A stretch of 64,000 nt of DNA from Microbacterium rhizosphaerae. GTDB lineage: Bacteria; Actinomycetota; Actinomycetes; Actinomycetales; Microbacteriaceae. Shown here in pieces: positions 24,600 to 34,394 of the stretch. The position numbers and the translations under genes are program-made. A model generated the notes under the pieces. The model made no database searches. It had not been told where the DNA came from and saw only the letters and a list, made by a program, of their open reading frames with translations. The stretch lies in NCBI RefSeq assembly GCF_034120055.1, contig NZ_CP139368.1, positions 186,001-250,000 on the forward strand, in the 5' to 3' direction. Each line of letters begins with the position of its first letter. Position 1 is the first letter of the stretch.

Positions 24600-26281
24600 T
24601 GTCGCCGGGCTCGCTCGCCTTCGGCATCCTGCAGGCGGCCACGCTCGTCGTCGTGCTCGTCCTGCTGTACCGCCCGGTCGGGAACTACCTCGCCCGGGTC
24701 TACCTGTCGCGTCGTGACGGGGTCCTCGAGCGCGGCGTCTACCGTCTCATCGGCGTCGACCCGCGCGCCGATCAGTCGTGGCCCGCCTACACCCGCGGTG
24801 TGATCGCGTTCTCGCTCGTGGGGGTGCTGCTCGTCTACGGTCTGCAGCGCATCCAGGCGGTGCTCCCCTGGTCGCTCGGCCTGCCGGCCGTCCCCGAGGG
24901 GCTCGCCTTCAACACCGCGGTGTCGTTCGTCACGAACACCAACTGGCAGTCGTACTCGCCCGAAGCCACCGTGGGCTATACCGTCCAGTTCGCCGGCCTC
25001 GCCGTGCAGAACTTCGTCTCCGCCGCGGTCGGCATCGCCGTCGCGATCGCGCTCGTGCGGGGTCTCGCCTCGCGGCGCGGCGGCACGATCGGCAACTTCT
25101 GGGTCGATCTCGTCCGGACGTGCGGCCGCATCCTGCTTCCGCTCTCGGTCGTCGCTGCCATCGTGCTCATGGCGGCCGGCGTCGTGCAGAACTTCGCCGG
25201 CTTCACGGACATCCACACGCTCGCCGGCGCCACGCAGGCGATCCCCGGCGGCCCGGTCGCCTCCCAGGAGGCCATCAAGGAGCTCGGCACCAACGGCGGC
25301 GGCTTCTACAACGCCAACTCGGCGCATCCGTTCGAGAACCCGACGCCGTGGACCAGCCTCTTCGAGGTCTTCCTGCTGCTCCTCATCCCGTTCTGCCTTC
25401 CGCGTGCGTTCGGCCGGATCATCGGCGACGACCGGCAGGGAACGGCGATCGTCGCGGCCATGGCCGTCATCGCCACCGCATCCCTCGTCGTGCTGACCTG
25501 GTTCGAGACGACGACGGGCGGCACGGCGGTGAAGGCCGCGGGAGCCGCGATGGAGGGCAAGGAGCAGCGCTTCGGGATCCTCGGCTCGACGCTGTTCGCC
25601 ACGGGGACGACGCTCACGTCCACCGGCGCGGTGAACTCGATGCACGACTCGTACACGGCGCTCGGCGGCATGATGCCGATGTTCAACATGATGCTCGGCG
25701 AGATCGCGCCCGGCGGCGTCGGCTCGGGACTGTACGGGATGCTCGTCATCGCCATCATCGCGGTGTTCGTCGGCGGCCTCATGGTGGGACGGACGCCGGA
25801 GTACGTCGGCAAGAAGATCGGCCCGCGCGAGATGAAGCTCGCGAGCCTGTACATCCTCGTCACCCCGACGCTGGCGCTCGCCGGCGCCGCCCTGAGCTTC
25901 GCGATCCCCGGCGTGCGGCAGGACGTCGAGAACGTCTCGATCCTGAACCCGGGTGCGCACGGCCTCAGCGAGGTGCTCTACGCGTTCACCTCGGCGGCCA
26001 ACAACAACGGCTCGGCGTTCGCGGGCCTGACCGCGAACACGCCGTGGCTGAACACGGCGCTGGGGGTCGTGATGCTGCTCGGCCGGTTCGTGCCGATCGT
26101 GGTGGTCCTCGCCCTGGCCGGCTCCGTCGCCCAGCAGGACATCGTGCCGTCGACGGCCGGCACGCTGCCGACCTACCGACCGCAGTTCGTCGGACTGCTC
26201 GTCGCCGTCACCCTCATCGTCGTCGCGCTGACGTACTTCCCGGTGCTCGCGCTCGGCCCCCTCGCAGAAGGACTCTCATGA
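24599..26281 (+). CDS. kdpA: Potassium-transporting ATPase potassium-binding subunit KdpA
   Basis: A 560-residue channel-like subunit with about ten helices related to K+ channels. The selectivity-loop-like segments include [13 protein letters not shown] near residue 115, [20 protein letters not shown] near 230, and [15 protein letters not shown] near 460, all characteristic of KdpA. It binds K+ from outside and passes it to KdpB. The ATG overlaps the kdpF stop by one base and the TGA overlaps kdpB, so the genes are coupled. Confidence 0.97.
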   Translation: MSPGSLAFGILQAATLVVVLVLLYRPVGNYLARVYLSRRDGVLERGVYRLIGVDPRADQSWPAYTRGVIAFSLVGVLLVYGLQRIQAVLPWSLGLPAVPEGLAFNTAVSFVTNTNWQSYSPEATVGYTVQFAGLAVQNFVSAAVGIAVAIALVRGLASRRGGTIGNFWVDLVRTCGRILLPLSVVAAIVLMAAGVVQNFAGFTDIHTLAGATQAIPGGPVASQEAIKELGTNGGGFYNANSAHPFENPTPWTSLFEVFLLLLIPFCLPRAFGRIIGDDRQGTAIVAAMAVIATASLVVLTWFETTTGGTAVKAAGAAMEGKEQRFGILGSTLFATGTTLTSTGAVNSMHDSYTALGGMMPMFNMMLGEIAPGGVGSGLYGMLVIAIIAVFVGGLMVGRTPEYVGKKIGPREMKLASLYILVTPTLALAGAALSFAIPGVRQDVENVSILNPGAHGLSEVLYAFTSAANNNGSAFAGLTANTPWLNTALGVVMLLGRFVPIVVVLALAGSVAQQDIVPSTAGTLPTYRPQFVGLLVAVTLIVVALTYFPVLALGPLAEGLS

Positions 26282-28449
26282 CCACCGCCGTCTACGGACA
26301 CGCAACAGAACCGGCGACTCCTCCGGCACCGAAGAAGACCCGGGCGTTCGGCTGGTCGCAGCTCGTGCAGGCGCTTCCGGGCGCGCTGCGCAAGCTCAAC
26401 CCCGCCGACCAGTGGCGCAACCCCGTCATGATGCTCGTGTGGGTGGGCGCCGTTCTGACGACGGTCATCGCGATCGCGCAGCCGTTCATCCCCGCGATGC
26501 AGACGTCGGGCGGCGCACCGGTCCCCCTGCTGTTCACGTGGGGCATCGCGATCTGGCTCTGGATCACCGTGATCTTCGCCAACCTGGCCGAATCGGTCGC
26601 CGAGGGCCGGGGCAAGGCGCAGGCGGCCACGCTCCGCAAGACGCGCGCGACGACGATGGCCACGCGGGTCGCGGGCTACGACGAGAAGGGGGATGCTGCG
26701 GCATCCCGCGCCGCGACGGAGCAGGTCGCCTCGACCGACCTGAAGCTCGGCGACGTGGTCGTCGTGACCGCCGGAGAGCTCATCCCCGGCGACGGGGACA
26801 TCATCGCCGGCATCGCGACCGTCGACGAGTCGGCGATCACGGGCGAGTCCGCCCCGGTGGTGCGCGAGTCGGGCGGTGACCGCAGCGCCGTGACCGGCGG
26901 GACGCGCGTGCTCTCCGACCGGATCGTCGTGCGGATCACCTCGAAGCCGGGTGAGACGTTCGTCGACCGCATGATCGCCCTCGTCGAGGGCGCCGCACGT
27001 CAGCGGACGCCGAACGAGATCGCGCTCAGCATCCTGCTCTCGAGCCTCACGATCATCTTCCTCATCGTGGTGCTCACCCTGAACCCCGTGGCCTCGTACG
27101 CGGCGAAGCCGGCCGGCATCGCGGTGCTCGTCGCACTGCTCGTCTGCCTCATCCCGACGACGATCGGCGCGCTGCTCTCGGCGATCGGCATCGCCGGCAT
27201 GGACCGCCTCGTGCAGCACAACGTGCTCGCGATGTCGGGGCGCGCGGTCGAGGCGGCAGGCGACGTCACGACGCTGCTGCTCGATAAGACCGGCACGATC
27301 ACCTACGGCAACCGGCGGGCGACGGAGTTCGTCGCGCTGCCGGGCGTCGAGCAGGGCGAGCTGACCCGCATCGCCGCCGAATGCTCCCTCGCCGACCCCA
27401 CGCCGGAGGGGACGTCGGTGGTGGAGCTCGCGGCGGGGCGCGGCATCCACGTGTCCGCTCCGGCGGATGCGACGGTCGTGCCGTTCACCGCCCAGACGCG
27501 CATGAGCGGTCTCGACCTGCCCGACGGCTCCCAGCTGCGCAAGGGCGCCGGATCGGCGGTCCTCGCCTGGCTCGACGAGAACGGGGCGCAGGTGACGGAT
27601 GCGACGCGCACGGCGCTGACCGGCATCGTCGACGGCATCGCCGCCGACGGCGGCACGCCGCTCGTGGTCGCCGTGTCCGGCCCCTCGACGAGCTCGGGGA
27701 CCGGAGGTGCGCGGCCACTGGGGGTCATCCACCTCAAGGACATCGTCAAGGACGGTCTGCGCGAGCGTTTCGTCGAGATGCGGGCGATGGGCATCCGCAC
27801 CGTCATGATCACGGGTGACAACCCGCTCACGGCGAAGGCGATCGCGACCGAGGCGGGCGTCGACGACTACCTCGCCGAAGCCACGCCCGAGGACAAGCTG
27901 GCGCTCATCCGGCGGGAGCAGGAGGGCGGCAACCTCGTCGCGATGACCGGCGACGGCACGAACGATGCTCCCGCGCTGGCGCAGGCGGACGTCGGGGTCG
28001 CGATGAACACCGGAACCTCGGCGGCGAAGGAGGCCGGCAACATGGTCGACCTCGACTCCGACCCCACGAAGCTCATCGACATCGTGCGCATCGGCAAGCA
28101 GCTGCTCATCACCCGCGGCGCGCTGACGACGTTCTCGCTCGCGAACGACATCGCGAAGTACTTCGCGATCATCCCGGCGATGTTCATGGTCGTGTACCCC
28201 GGGCTCGGGGTGCTGAACGTCATGGGCCTGCACTCCCCCGCCTCGGCGGTCACGAGCGCGATCATCTTCAACGCGATCATCATCGTGCTGCTCATCCCGC
28301 TGGCCCTCCGCGGAGTCACCTATCGGCCCGCGAGCGCATCGCAGATCCTGGGCCGCAATCTGCTCATCTACGGGCTCGGCGGGATCATCGCGCCGTTCAT
28401 CGGCATCAAGCTCATCGACCTCGTCATCGGCCTGATCCCGGGCTTCTGA
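26278..28449 (+). CDS. kdpB: Potassium-transporting ATPase ATP-binding subunit KdpB
   Basis: A 723-residue P-type ATPase that pumps K+ with KdpA. The phosphorylated Asp is in DKTGTIT at residue 336, [10 protein letters not shown] is the actuator motif, and [21 protein letters not shown] is the hinge motif. Residues 468-476 (GPSTSSGTG) are encoded by a copy of the dispersed family-1 repeat and lie where Escherichia coli KdpB has only a short turn before LGVI, as I recall its sequence. This looks like an in-frame insertion in a surface loop between the nucleotide-binding and phosphorylation parts. All catalytic motifs are intact, so the protein should be active. Confidence 0.97.
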   Translation: MTTAVYGHATEPATPPAPKKTRAFGWSQLVQALPGALRKLNPADQWRNPVMMLVWVGAVLTTVIAIAQPFIPAMQTSGGAPVPLLFTWGIAIWLWITVIFANLAESVAEGRGKAQAATLRKTRATTMATRVAGYDEKGDAAASRAATEQVASTDLKLGDVVVVTAGELIPGDGDIIAGIATVDESAITGESAPVVRESGGDRSAVTGGTRVLSDRIVVRITSKPGETFVDRMIALVEGAARQRTPNEIALSILLSSLTIIFLIVVLTLNPVASYAAKPAGIAVLVALLVCLIPTTIGALLSAIGIAGMDRLVQHNVLAMSGRAVEAAGDVTTLLLDKTGTITYGNRRATEFVALPGVEQGELTRIAAECSLADPTPEGTSVVELAAGRGIHVSAPADATVVPFTAQTRMSGLDLPDGSQLRKGAGSAVLAWLDENGAQVTDATRTALTGIVDGIAADGGTPLVVAVSGPSTSSGTGGARPLGVIHLKDIVKDGLRERFVEMRAMGIRTVMITGDNPLTAKAIATEAGVDDYLAEATPEDKLALIRREQEGGNLVAMTGDGTNDAPALAQADVGVAMNTGTSAAKEAGNMVDLDSDPTKLIDIVRIGKQLLITRGALTTFSLANDIAKYFAIIPAMFMVVYPGLGVLNVMGLHSPASAVTSAIIFNAIIIVLLIPLALRGVTYRPASASQILGRNLLIYGLGGIIAPFIGIKLIDLVIGLIPGF
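27681..27702. repeat. Family-1 dispersed repeat copy inside kdpB
   Basis: CCCCTCGACGAGCTCGGGG followed by ACC; read in frame it encodes PSTSSGT. Confidence 0.85.
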
Positions 28450-28470
28450 CCCGGTCCCGAAGGAGTCATC

Positions 28471-29124
28471 GTGTCCACCACCACTGCATCCGTCCGGCCC
28501 CTGCGTCCGGCGCATCCCGGCCGGCGCGGCTCGCTGCGCACACTGTGGGCCGCGCTTCGCGCCATGCTCGTCGCGACCGCCGTCCTCGGGGTCGGCTACC
28601 CGCTGCTGATCACGGCGGTCGGGCAGTCGGCCTTCCCCGGGCAGGCCAACGGATCCCTCGTCACCGACGCGCAGGGCGCCGCCGTCGGCTCGGCTTTGCT
28701 CGGCCAGAGCTTCTCCGAAGCCCACGGCGCCCCCCTGCCGCAGTATTTCCAGCCGCGGCCGTCCGCCGCCGGCAAGGGGTACGACGGCGCGGCATCCGGC
28801 GGCTCGAACCTCGGGCCGAACAACTCGACGCTCGTGACGCGGATCGACAAGACCCGCGCAGCCCTCGCCGCGTTCAACGGCGTGGATCCGTCGCAGCTGC
28901 CGCCGGATGCCCTGACCTCGTCGGCCTCGGGCCTCGATCCCGACATCAGCGTCGCCTACGCGCTCCTCCAGGTCGATCGTGTGGCCCGGGCGCGGAATCT
29001 GCCGCCGACGTCGGTGCGCGATCTCGTCGAGGCGAACGTCATCCCGCGCGATCTGGGCTTCCTCGGCGAGCCGCGCGTGAACGTCCTGAAGCTCAATCTC
29101 GCCCTCGATGCCGTCACCCGATGA
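28471..29124 (+). CDS. kdpC: Potassium-transporting ATPase subunit KdpC
   Basis: A 217-residue subunit with one N-terminal helix (AMLVATAVLGVGYPLLITAV) and an extracytoplasmic domain. Family motifs are YFQPRPSAAGKGYDGAASGG-SNLGP in the middle and the C-terminal VNVLKLNLALDA. KdpC supports K+ transfer in the KdpFABC complex. GAAGGAG precedes the GTG start. The N-terminus is slightly extended by a proline/arginine-rich cytoplasmic segment. Confidence 0.95.
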   Translation: MSTTTASVRPLRPAHPGRRGSLRTLWAALRAMLVATAVLGVGYPLLITAVGQSAFPGQANGSLVTDAQGAAVGSALLGQSFSEAHGAPLPQYFQPRPSAAGKGYDGAASGGSNLGPNNSTLVTRIDKTRAALAAFNGVDPSQLPPDALTSSASGLDPDISVAYALLQVDRVARARNLPPTSVRDLVEANVIPRDLGFLGEPRVNVLKLNLALDAVTR

Positions 29125-29157
29125 CCGCGCGAAGGCGGCGACGGGGAGAATGACAGC

Positions 29158-31701
29158 ATGAAGCGCGGCAGGCTGCGCGTCCTGCTCGGCGCCGCTCCCG
29201 GCGTCGGCAAGACGTACGAGATGCTCGAAGAGGGCCGCACCCGCAAGGCGGGGGGCGTCGACGTCGTGATCGGGATCGTCGAGACGCACGGCCGCACCGC
29301 GACCGCCGCCCTCACCGAGGGGCTCGAGCAGGTGCCGCGCCGGTCGGTCCGCTACCGCGAGGTCGACCTCGACGAACTGGACGTCGATGCGGTCCTCGAG
29401 CGCTCCCCTCAGGTGGCGCTGGTCGACGAGCTCGCCCACACGAACGCGCCCGGATCGCGGCACGAGAAGCGCTGGCAGGACGTCGACGAGATCCTGGATG
29501 CCGGCATCGACGTCATCACGACCGTGAACGTGCAGCACATCGAGTCGCTGAGCGATGTCGTCGCGCAGATCACGGGCATCGTGCAGCGCGAGACGGTTCC
29601 GGATGCCGTGGTCCGCGGCGCGGACCAGATCGAGGTCGTCGACCTCGCACCGCAGTCGCTACGCGACCGGCTCGCCGCCGGTCAGGTGTACCCCGCCGAC
29701 CGGATCGACGCCGCGCTGTCGAACTACTTCCGCCTGGGCAACCTCACGGCGCTGCGCGAACTCGCGCTGCTGTGGCTCGCGGACGAGGTCGACAGCGCGC
29801 TGAACCTCTATCGCGCCGAGCATGGCATCGAGGGCACGTGGCGCGCCCGCGAGCGGGTCGTCGTCGCGCTCACGGGCGGCGCCGAGGGCGAGACCCTCAT
29901 CCGCCGCGGCGCCCGCATCGCCGCCAGGGCGGCGGGCGGCGAGCTCCTGGCCGTGCACGTCTCGAGCCAGGACGGCCTGCGTGCCGGCCCGCCCAGCGCA
30001 CTCGCCGAGCAGCGCGCGCTCGTCGAGGCGCTGGACGGCACGTACCACCAGGTCGTCGGAGACGACGTCCCGGTCACCCTCGTCGAGTTCGCGCGCTCGG
30101 TGAACGCGACGCAGCTCGTCATCGGCGCGAGCCGCCGCGGGAGGCTGGCCGCGGCCCTGACCGGACCGGGCATCGGTGCCACCGTCGTCCGCGAGTCGGG
30201 CGACATCGACGTGCACATCGTGACCCACGCGGCGGCCGCCGGTCGGTTCGCCCTGCCGCGCGTGCGCGGTGGAGCGCTCAGCGCCCGCCGCCGCATCCTC
30301 GGGTTCGCCGTCGCCCTCGTGTGCGGCCCGTTGCTGTCGCTCGTCCTGTACTCGTGGCGCGGCAGCGACGCCATCACGGCCCAGGTGCTCGCGTACCAGC
30401 TCCTCGTCGTGATCGTCGCGCTCATCGGCGGCATCTGGCCCGCCCTGTTCGCCGCCGTCCTGTCGGGGCTGACCCTCGACTACCTCTTCGTCGCGCCGCT
30501 GTTCACCGTGACGATCGCGGCGCCGGCGCACGCCCTCGCCCTGGCCCTGTACGTCGTCAATGCCATCCTCGTGAGCCTCGTGGTCGACCGCTCGGCCCGG
30601 CGCACGCGTGCCGCCCAGCGCGCCGCCGCCGAATCGGAGCTCATCGCCACCGTCGCGGGCAGCGTGCTGCGCGGCGAGTCGGCCGTGCCGGCGCTCGTGT
30701 CGCGCGCACGGGAGGCCTTCGGGCTCGCCGGCGTGCGCCTGCTCACCGCCGACGGCACCGTGGTGGCGACCGACGGCGAGCCCCTGCCCGACGAGCGGGT
30801 CGAGCGTGTGGCGGTCGGCCCGGATCACGTGCTCGAACTCCACGGGGCGGAACTGGATGCGTCGGCCCGCCGCCTGCTCGACGTGATCGCCGCGCAGATC
30901 GAGGCCGCGCTGGAGCACTCGACCCTCGCCGGCGCGGCCCGCGAGGTCGACGCGCTGGCCGCCGCCGACAATGTGCGGACGGCGCTGCTCTCGGCCGTGA
31001 GCCACGACCTGCGGCGCCCCCTCGCTGCCGCCGTCGCCGCGGTGGGCGGCCTGCGGGCCGCGGGCGCCTCACTCTCCGACGCCGACCGCGCCGAGCTGCT
31101 CGCGACCGCCGACGAGAGCCTCGGCACCCTGTCGCAGCTCGTCACCGACCTCCTCGACGTCAGCCGCGTCCAGGCGGGGGTGCTCGCCGTGTCGCTCACC
31201 GCCCTGGACGCCGCCGACGTCGTGCTCGCGGCCGTCGACGAGCTCGGACTCGGTCCGGCGGAGGTCGAGCTGGCCCTCGACGAGGCCGTCCCCGCCGTGC
31301 GCGCGGACCCCGTGCTGCTGCAGCGCGTGATCGTGAACGTCCTGGCCAACGCCGTGCGGCACTCGCCTCCCGGCACACGCGCACGCGTCGCGACGAGCGG
31401 CCTCGGCGATACGGTCGAGATCCGGATCGTCGACCGCGGCGCCGGCGTCCCCGCCGACCAGCGCGACGCGATGTTCGCGCCGTTCCAGCGCATGGGCGAC
31501 ACCGACAACACCGTCGGGCTCGGTCTCGGTCTCGCCCTCTCCCGCGGTTTCGCCGAGGGCATGGGCGGATCGCTCGCCGCGGAAGACACCCCCGGCGGCG
31601 GCCTCACGATGGTCGTGTCGCTGCCGGCGGCCGTGGCATCCCTCCCCTCCCCTGCCGTCACGGCCGCGCCACAGGCCGCTTCGGGCAAGGTGGACTCGTG
31701 A
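29158..31701 (+). CDS. kdpD: Osmosensitive K+ channel histidine kinase KdpD
   Basis: An 847-residue sensor kinase. The N-terminal KdpD domain carries Walker A GAAPGVGKTYEML and VDELAHTNAPGSRHEKRWQD. A universal-stress-like domain follows near 230-370, then four clustered helices near 380-470 and a GAF-like segment. The kinase core has the phospho-acceptor His in SHDLRRPLAAA and the ATP-site motifs NVLANAVRHS, DRGAGVP and GLGLGLALS. The acceptor motif has RRP where RTP is more usual. It senses low K+ or related signals, and in E. coli is affected by intracellular K+. It overlaps kdpE by 4 bp. Confidence 0.96.
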   Translation: MKRGRLRVLLGAAPGVGKTYEMLEEGRTRKAGGVDVVIGIVETHGRTATAALTEGLEQVPRRSVRYREVDLDELDVDAVLERSPQVALVDELAHTNAPGSRHEKRWQDVDEILDAGIDVITTVNVQHIESLSDVVAQITGIVQRETVPDAVVRGADQIEVVDLAPQSLRDRLAAGQVYPADRIDAALSNYFRLGNLTALRELALLWLADEVDSALNLYRAEHGIEGTWRARERVVVALTGGAEGETLIRRGARIAARAAGGELLAVHVSSQDGLRAGPPSALAEQRALVEALDGTYHQVVGDDVPVTLVEFARSVNATQLVIGASRRGRLAAALTGPGIGATVVRESGDIDVHIVTHAAAAGRFALPRVRGGALSARRRILGFAVALVCGPLLSLVLYSWRGSDAITAQVLAYQLLVVIVALIGGIWPALFAAVLSGLTLDYLFVAPLFTVTIAAPAHALALALYVVNAILVSLVVDRSARRTRAAQRAAAESELIATVAGSVLRGESAVPALVSRAREAFGLAGVRLLTADGTVVATDGEPLPDERVERVAVGPDHVLELHGAELDASARRLLDVIAAQIEAALEHSTLAGAAREVDALAAADNVRTALLSAVSHDLRRPLAAAVAAVGGLRAAGASLSDADRAELLATADESLGTLSQLVTDLLDVSRVQAGVLAVSLTALDAADVVLAAVDELGLGPAEVELALDEAVPAVRADPVLLQRVIVNVLANAVRHSPPGTRARVATSGLGDTVEIRIVDRGAGVPADQRDAMFAPFQRMGDTDNTVGLGLGLALSRGFAEGMGGSLAAEDTPGGGLTMVVSLPAAVASLPSPAVTAAPQAASGKVDS

Positions 31702-32372
31702 AGGTCCTGATCGCCGACGACGATCCGCAGCTCGTGCGGGCCCTGCGCATCACGCTGGGCGCCCACGGCTACGACGTGGTCGCCGCCCCCGACGGCGCCG
31801 CCGCGATCACGCTCGCCGCGCAGTCGCGTCCCGACATCGTGCTGCTCGATCTCGGGATGCCGCGACTCGACGGCATCGAGGTCATCCATGCTCTGCGCGG
31901 CTGGACCGACGCGCCGATCATCGTCGTGTCGGGCCGCACCGGCTCGGGCGACAAGGTCGACGCGCTGGACGCCGGTGCCGACGACTACGTGACGAAGCCG
32001 TTCCAGATCGACGAGCTGCTCGCCCGGCTCCGGGCGCTCTCGCGCCGGACCGTTGCCGCGCCCGGCACCACCGTCGTGCGCTTCGGGGATGTGACCATCG
32101 ACCTGGTCTCGCGCTCGGTGAGCCGCGACGGCACGCTCGTGCACCTCACCCCGACGGAATGGCGGATGCTCGAGTTCCTCGCGCGCAACCCCGGCGCCCT
32201 CGTCACGCGGCAGACCCTGCTGAAGGAGATCTGGGGCACGGAGCAGATCGCCGACTCCGGCTACCTGCGGCTGTACATGTCGCAGCTGCGCAAGAAGCTG
32301 GAGCCCGACGCATCCGCCCCCCGCTTCCTCCTCACGGAATCGGGGATGGGCTACCGCCTCGTCACCGAGTGA
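31698..32372 (+). CDS. kdpE: Response regulator KdpE
   Basis: A 224-residue OmpR-family regulator. The receiver domain has the acidic pocket ADDD, the phospho-acceptor Asp in VLLDLGMP near residue 51, and the Lys in YVTKPF near 100. The C-terminal winged helix has LTPTEWRMLEFLARNPG and the recognition region GYLRLYMSQLRKKLE. GTG overlaps the kdpD stop (GTGA). It should activate the kdp operon; the 11-bp direct repeats at 24235 are the candidate site. Confidence 0.96.
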   Translation: MKVLIADDDPQLVRALRITLGAHGYDVVAAPDGAAAITLAAQSRPDIVLLDLGMPRLDGIEVIHALRGWTDAPIIVVSGRTGSGDKVDALDAGADDYVTKPFQIDELLARLRALSRRTVAAPGTTVVRFGDVTIDLVSRSVSRDGTLVHLTPTEWRMLEFLARNPGALVTRQTLLKEIWGTEQIADSGYLRLYMSQLRKKLEPDASAPRFLLTESGMGYRLVTE

Positions 32373-32464
32373 CCCCTTCACCGGAGGCGCGACTCACCGA
32401 GCCCTCCGGGCGCGCACACAGGGCAGACTTGACGCATACCTTCTCCCCGATCCGAACGGACACT

Positions 32465-33697
32465 GTGACCCGCGCCGATTTCCCGCTGCTGGCCGCGCAC
32501 CCCGAGCTCGTCTACCTCGACTCGGCCGCGACGTCGCAGCGACCCGCATCCGTGATCGCCGCCGAGCGCGCCTTCGTCGAACACGACTACGCGGCGGTGC
32601 ACCGCGGCGCGAGCGAAGCCGTCGGGCGCTCGACGGAGGCCTTCGAGGGCGCGCGCGAGCGCGTGGCGCGGTTCGTCGGCGCGCAGCCGGACGAGATCGT
32701 GTGGGCCGAGAACGCGACGGATGCGCTGAACATCGTCGCGCTGGGGATCTCGGATGCGAGCGCCGGCCTCGGCGCTCCCGACCTCGCGCTGCGCGAGTGC
32801 GACGAGATCCTCGTGACGGAGGCCGAGCACCACGCCAACCTCATCCCGTGGCAGCGGGTCGCCGCGCGGACCGGGGCGGTGCTGCGCTGGGCGGAGGTCG
32901 CCGACGACGGCACGTGGACCATCGACGCGCTGCGCGCAGCATCCTCTCGCCGCACCCGCATCATCGCCGTCGCGCACGTCTCCAACGTCACCGGCTACAT
33001 CGCGCCGGTCGCGGACGTCGTCGCGCTGGCGCGCGAGCTCGGCGCACTGACCGTGCTGGACGCGTGCCAGTCCGCGCCCCACATATCGCTGGATCTCGCG
33101 GCCCTCGGGGTCGACTTCGCCGCGTTCTCGGGGCACAAGATGCTCGGCCCGACGGGAATCGGCGTGCTCTACGGCCGCAGCGAGCTGCTGAACGCCCTGC
33201 CTCCGGCCCGCACCGGCGGCTCGACCATCACGACGGTGACGATGACGGATGCGCAGTTCCTCCCCGCTCCGCAGCGATTCGAGGCCGGAACGCAGCCTGT
33301 GACGCAGGTCGTCGGCCTGGGTGCCGCCGTCGACTACCTCTCCGCGTTCGGGATGGACCGCCTGCACGCGCACGAGCGCGAGCTGGCCGGACTGCTGACG
33401 GATGCCGTGGCCTCGGTGCCCGGCGTGCGGCTGCTGGGTCCCGAGCCGGGCCGCGAGCGCGCATCCCTCGTCAGCGTCGACGTCGACGGCGTGCACGCGC
33501 ACGACGTCGGGCAGTTCCTCGACTCCCGCGGCATCGCCGTCCGCGTCGGGCACCACTGCGCGCAGCCGCTGCACCGTCGCCTCGGGATCACGGCATCCAC
33601 CCGCGCCAGCGCCTACCTGTACACGACCCCCGACGACGTGGCGGCCTTCGCCGCCGCACTCGCCGAGGTCCGCCCGTTCTTCGGAGCCGACCGATGA
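32465..33697 (+). CDS. sufS: Cysteine desulfurase, SufS type
   Basis: A 410-residue PLP-dependent group II cysteine desulfurase. It begins VTRADFPLLAAHPELVYLDS with ATSQRP. The PLP Lys is in FSGHKMLGPTG and the sulfur-carrying Cys in RVGHHCAQPLHRR near residue 361. It draws sulfur from cysteine and passes it to SufU. The GTG at 32465 gives the family's usual N-terminus. The 4-bp overlap with sufU makes a two-gene unit, but sufB, sufC and sufD are not in the window, so this may be a second or separate sulfur-mobilising pair. Confidence 0.9.
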   Translation: MTRADFPLLAAHPELVYLDSAATSQRPASVIAAERAFVEHDYAAVHRGASEAVGRSTEAFEGARERVARFVGAQPDEIVWAENATDALNIVALGISDASAGLGAPDLALRECDEILVTEAEHHANLIPWQRVAARTGAVLRWAEVADDGTWTIDALRAASSRRTRIIAVAHVSNVTGYIAPVADVVALARELGALTVLDACQSAPHISLDLAALGVDFAAFSGHKMLGPTGIGVLYGRSELLNALPPARTGGSTITTVTMTDAQFLPAPQRFEAGTQPVTQVVGLGAAVDYLSAFGMDRLHAHERELAGLLTDAVASVPGVRLLGPEPGRERASLVSVDVDGVHAHDVGQFLDSRGIAVRVGHHCAQPLHRRLGITASTRASAYLYTTPDDVAAFAAALAEVRPFFGADR

Positions 33698-34140
33698 GCG
33701 CCGGGCTGGAGGGCCTGTACCAGGAGGTCATCCTCGACCACGCGCGGCGCAAGGTCGGCGCGGGCTCATCCGAGGGCTGGGCGCACACGCACCACGAGGT
33801 GAACCCCACGTGCGGCGACGAGATCACCGTCGGCGCGACGGTGGACGACGGTCATGTCCACCTCGTGTGGGAGGGGCGTGGATGCAGCATCTCCACGGCA
33901 TCCGCGTCGGCGATGTCGGAGCTGGTGGCGGATGCCTCCCCCGCCGACGTCCACGAGGCCATCGACGCCTTCCGCACGATGATGCGCTCGCGCGGCGAGG
34001 GCGAACCGCCGGAGCTGCTCGGGGATGCCGAGGTCTTCCAGGGCGTGGCCCGATACGTCATGCGGGTCAAGTGCGCGATGCTGCCCTGGGTCGCGCTCGA
34101 GGCCGCCCTCGCCCAGGCCGAGAGCGCCGCCGAGGCCTGA
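33694..34140 (+). CDS. sufU: Fe-S cluster assembly sulfur-transfer protein SufU
   Basis: A 148-residue zinc-dependent sulfurtransferase. The three conserved Cys are in NPTCGDEI near 40, GRGCSIS near 66 and VKCAMLPW near 128, with the adjacent Asp ligand in CGDE. SufU accepts persulfide sulfur from SufS and delivers it to the SufBCD scaffold. Its ATG overlaps the sufS stop. The C-terminus is followed directly by a cluster of dispersed repeats. Confidence 0.93.
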   Translation: MSAGLEGLYQEVILDHARRKVGAGSSEGWAHTHHEVNPTCGDEITVGATVDDGHVHLVWEGRGCSISTASASAMSELVADASPADVHEAIDAFRTMMRSRGEGEPPELLGDAEVFQGVARYVMRVKCAMLPWVALEAALAQAESAAEA

Positions 34141-34147
34141 TCCCCGT

Positions 34148-34352
34148 CCATACGGACAGGTCCCCGAGCCTGTCGAGGGGCCCCGAGCCTCCATACGGAC
34201 AGGTCCCCGAGCCTGTCGAGGGGCCCCGAGCCTCCATGCGGACAGGTCCCCGAGCCTGTCGAGGGGCCACCCCTCGACAAGCTCGGGGACCGGGTTGTCG
34301 AGGGGCTACCCGCGCAGATCGCAGGGGCCACCCCTCGACAAGCTCGGGGACC
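34148..34352. repeat. Array of family-1 repeats: three direct 43-bp units plus two inverted copies
   Basis: Units at 34148-34190 and 34191-34233 are identical in layout and a third begins at 34234 and diverges after its core. Each holds CCCCGAGCCTGTCGAGGGG. Inverted cores lie at 34270-34291 and 34331-34352 (with an A in place of the central G). Together with a second-family fragment at 34355-34380 they fill the sufU-hydrolase intergenic gap. The opposed copies can form a large cruciform or bidirectional terminator between the convergent genes. Confidence 0.92.
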
Positions 34353-34354
34353 GG

Positions 34355-34380
34355 GTTTCAGTGAGCGGGACGAAACGCGG
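34355..34380. repeat. Family-2 dispersed repeat fragment
   Basis: Contains GAGCGGGACGAAACGC, the sequence also present at 43818-43850 after purL. Confidence 0.7.
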
Positions 34381-34394
34381 TCGCCGGCACAGCT

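Noticed and set aside
26173..29538. A 1121-codon open frame on the minus strand opposite the kdp genes
   Set aside because: It is an antisense shadow: the opposite strand encodes clear KdpA, KdpB, KdpC and KdpD with all motifs, and the antisense protein is Arg/Asp/His-rich with no recognisable domain, as expected from GC-rich third positions.
34148..34352. CRISPR-like array
   Set aside because: The 43-bp direct units abut without unique spacers, copies occur in both orientations, and no cas genes are present.
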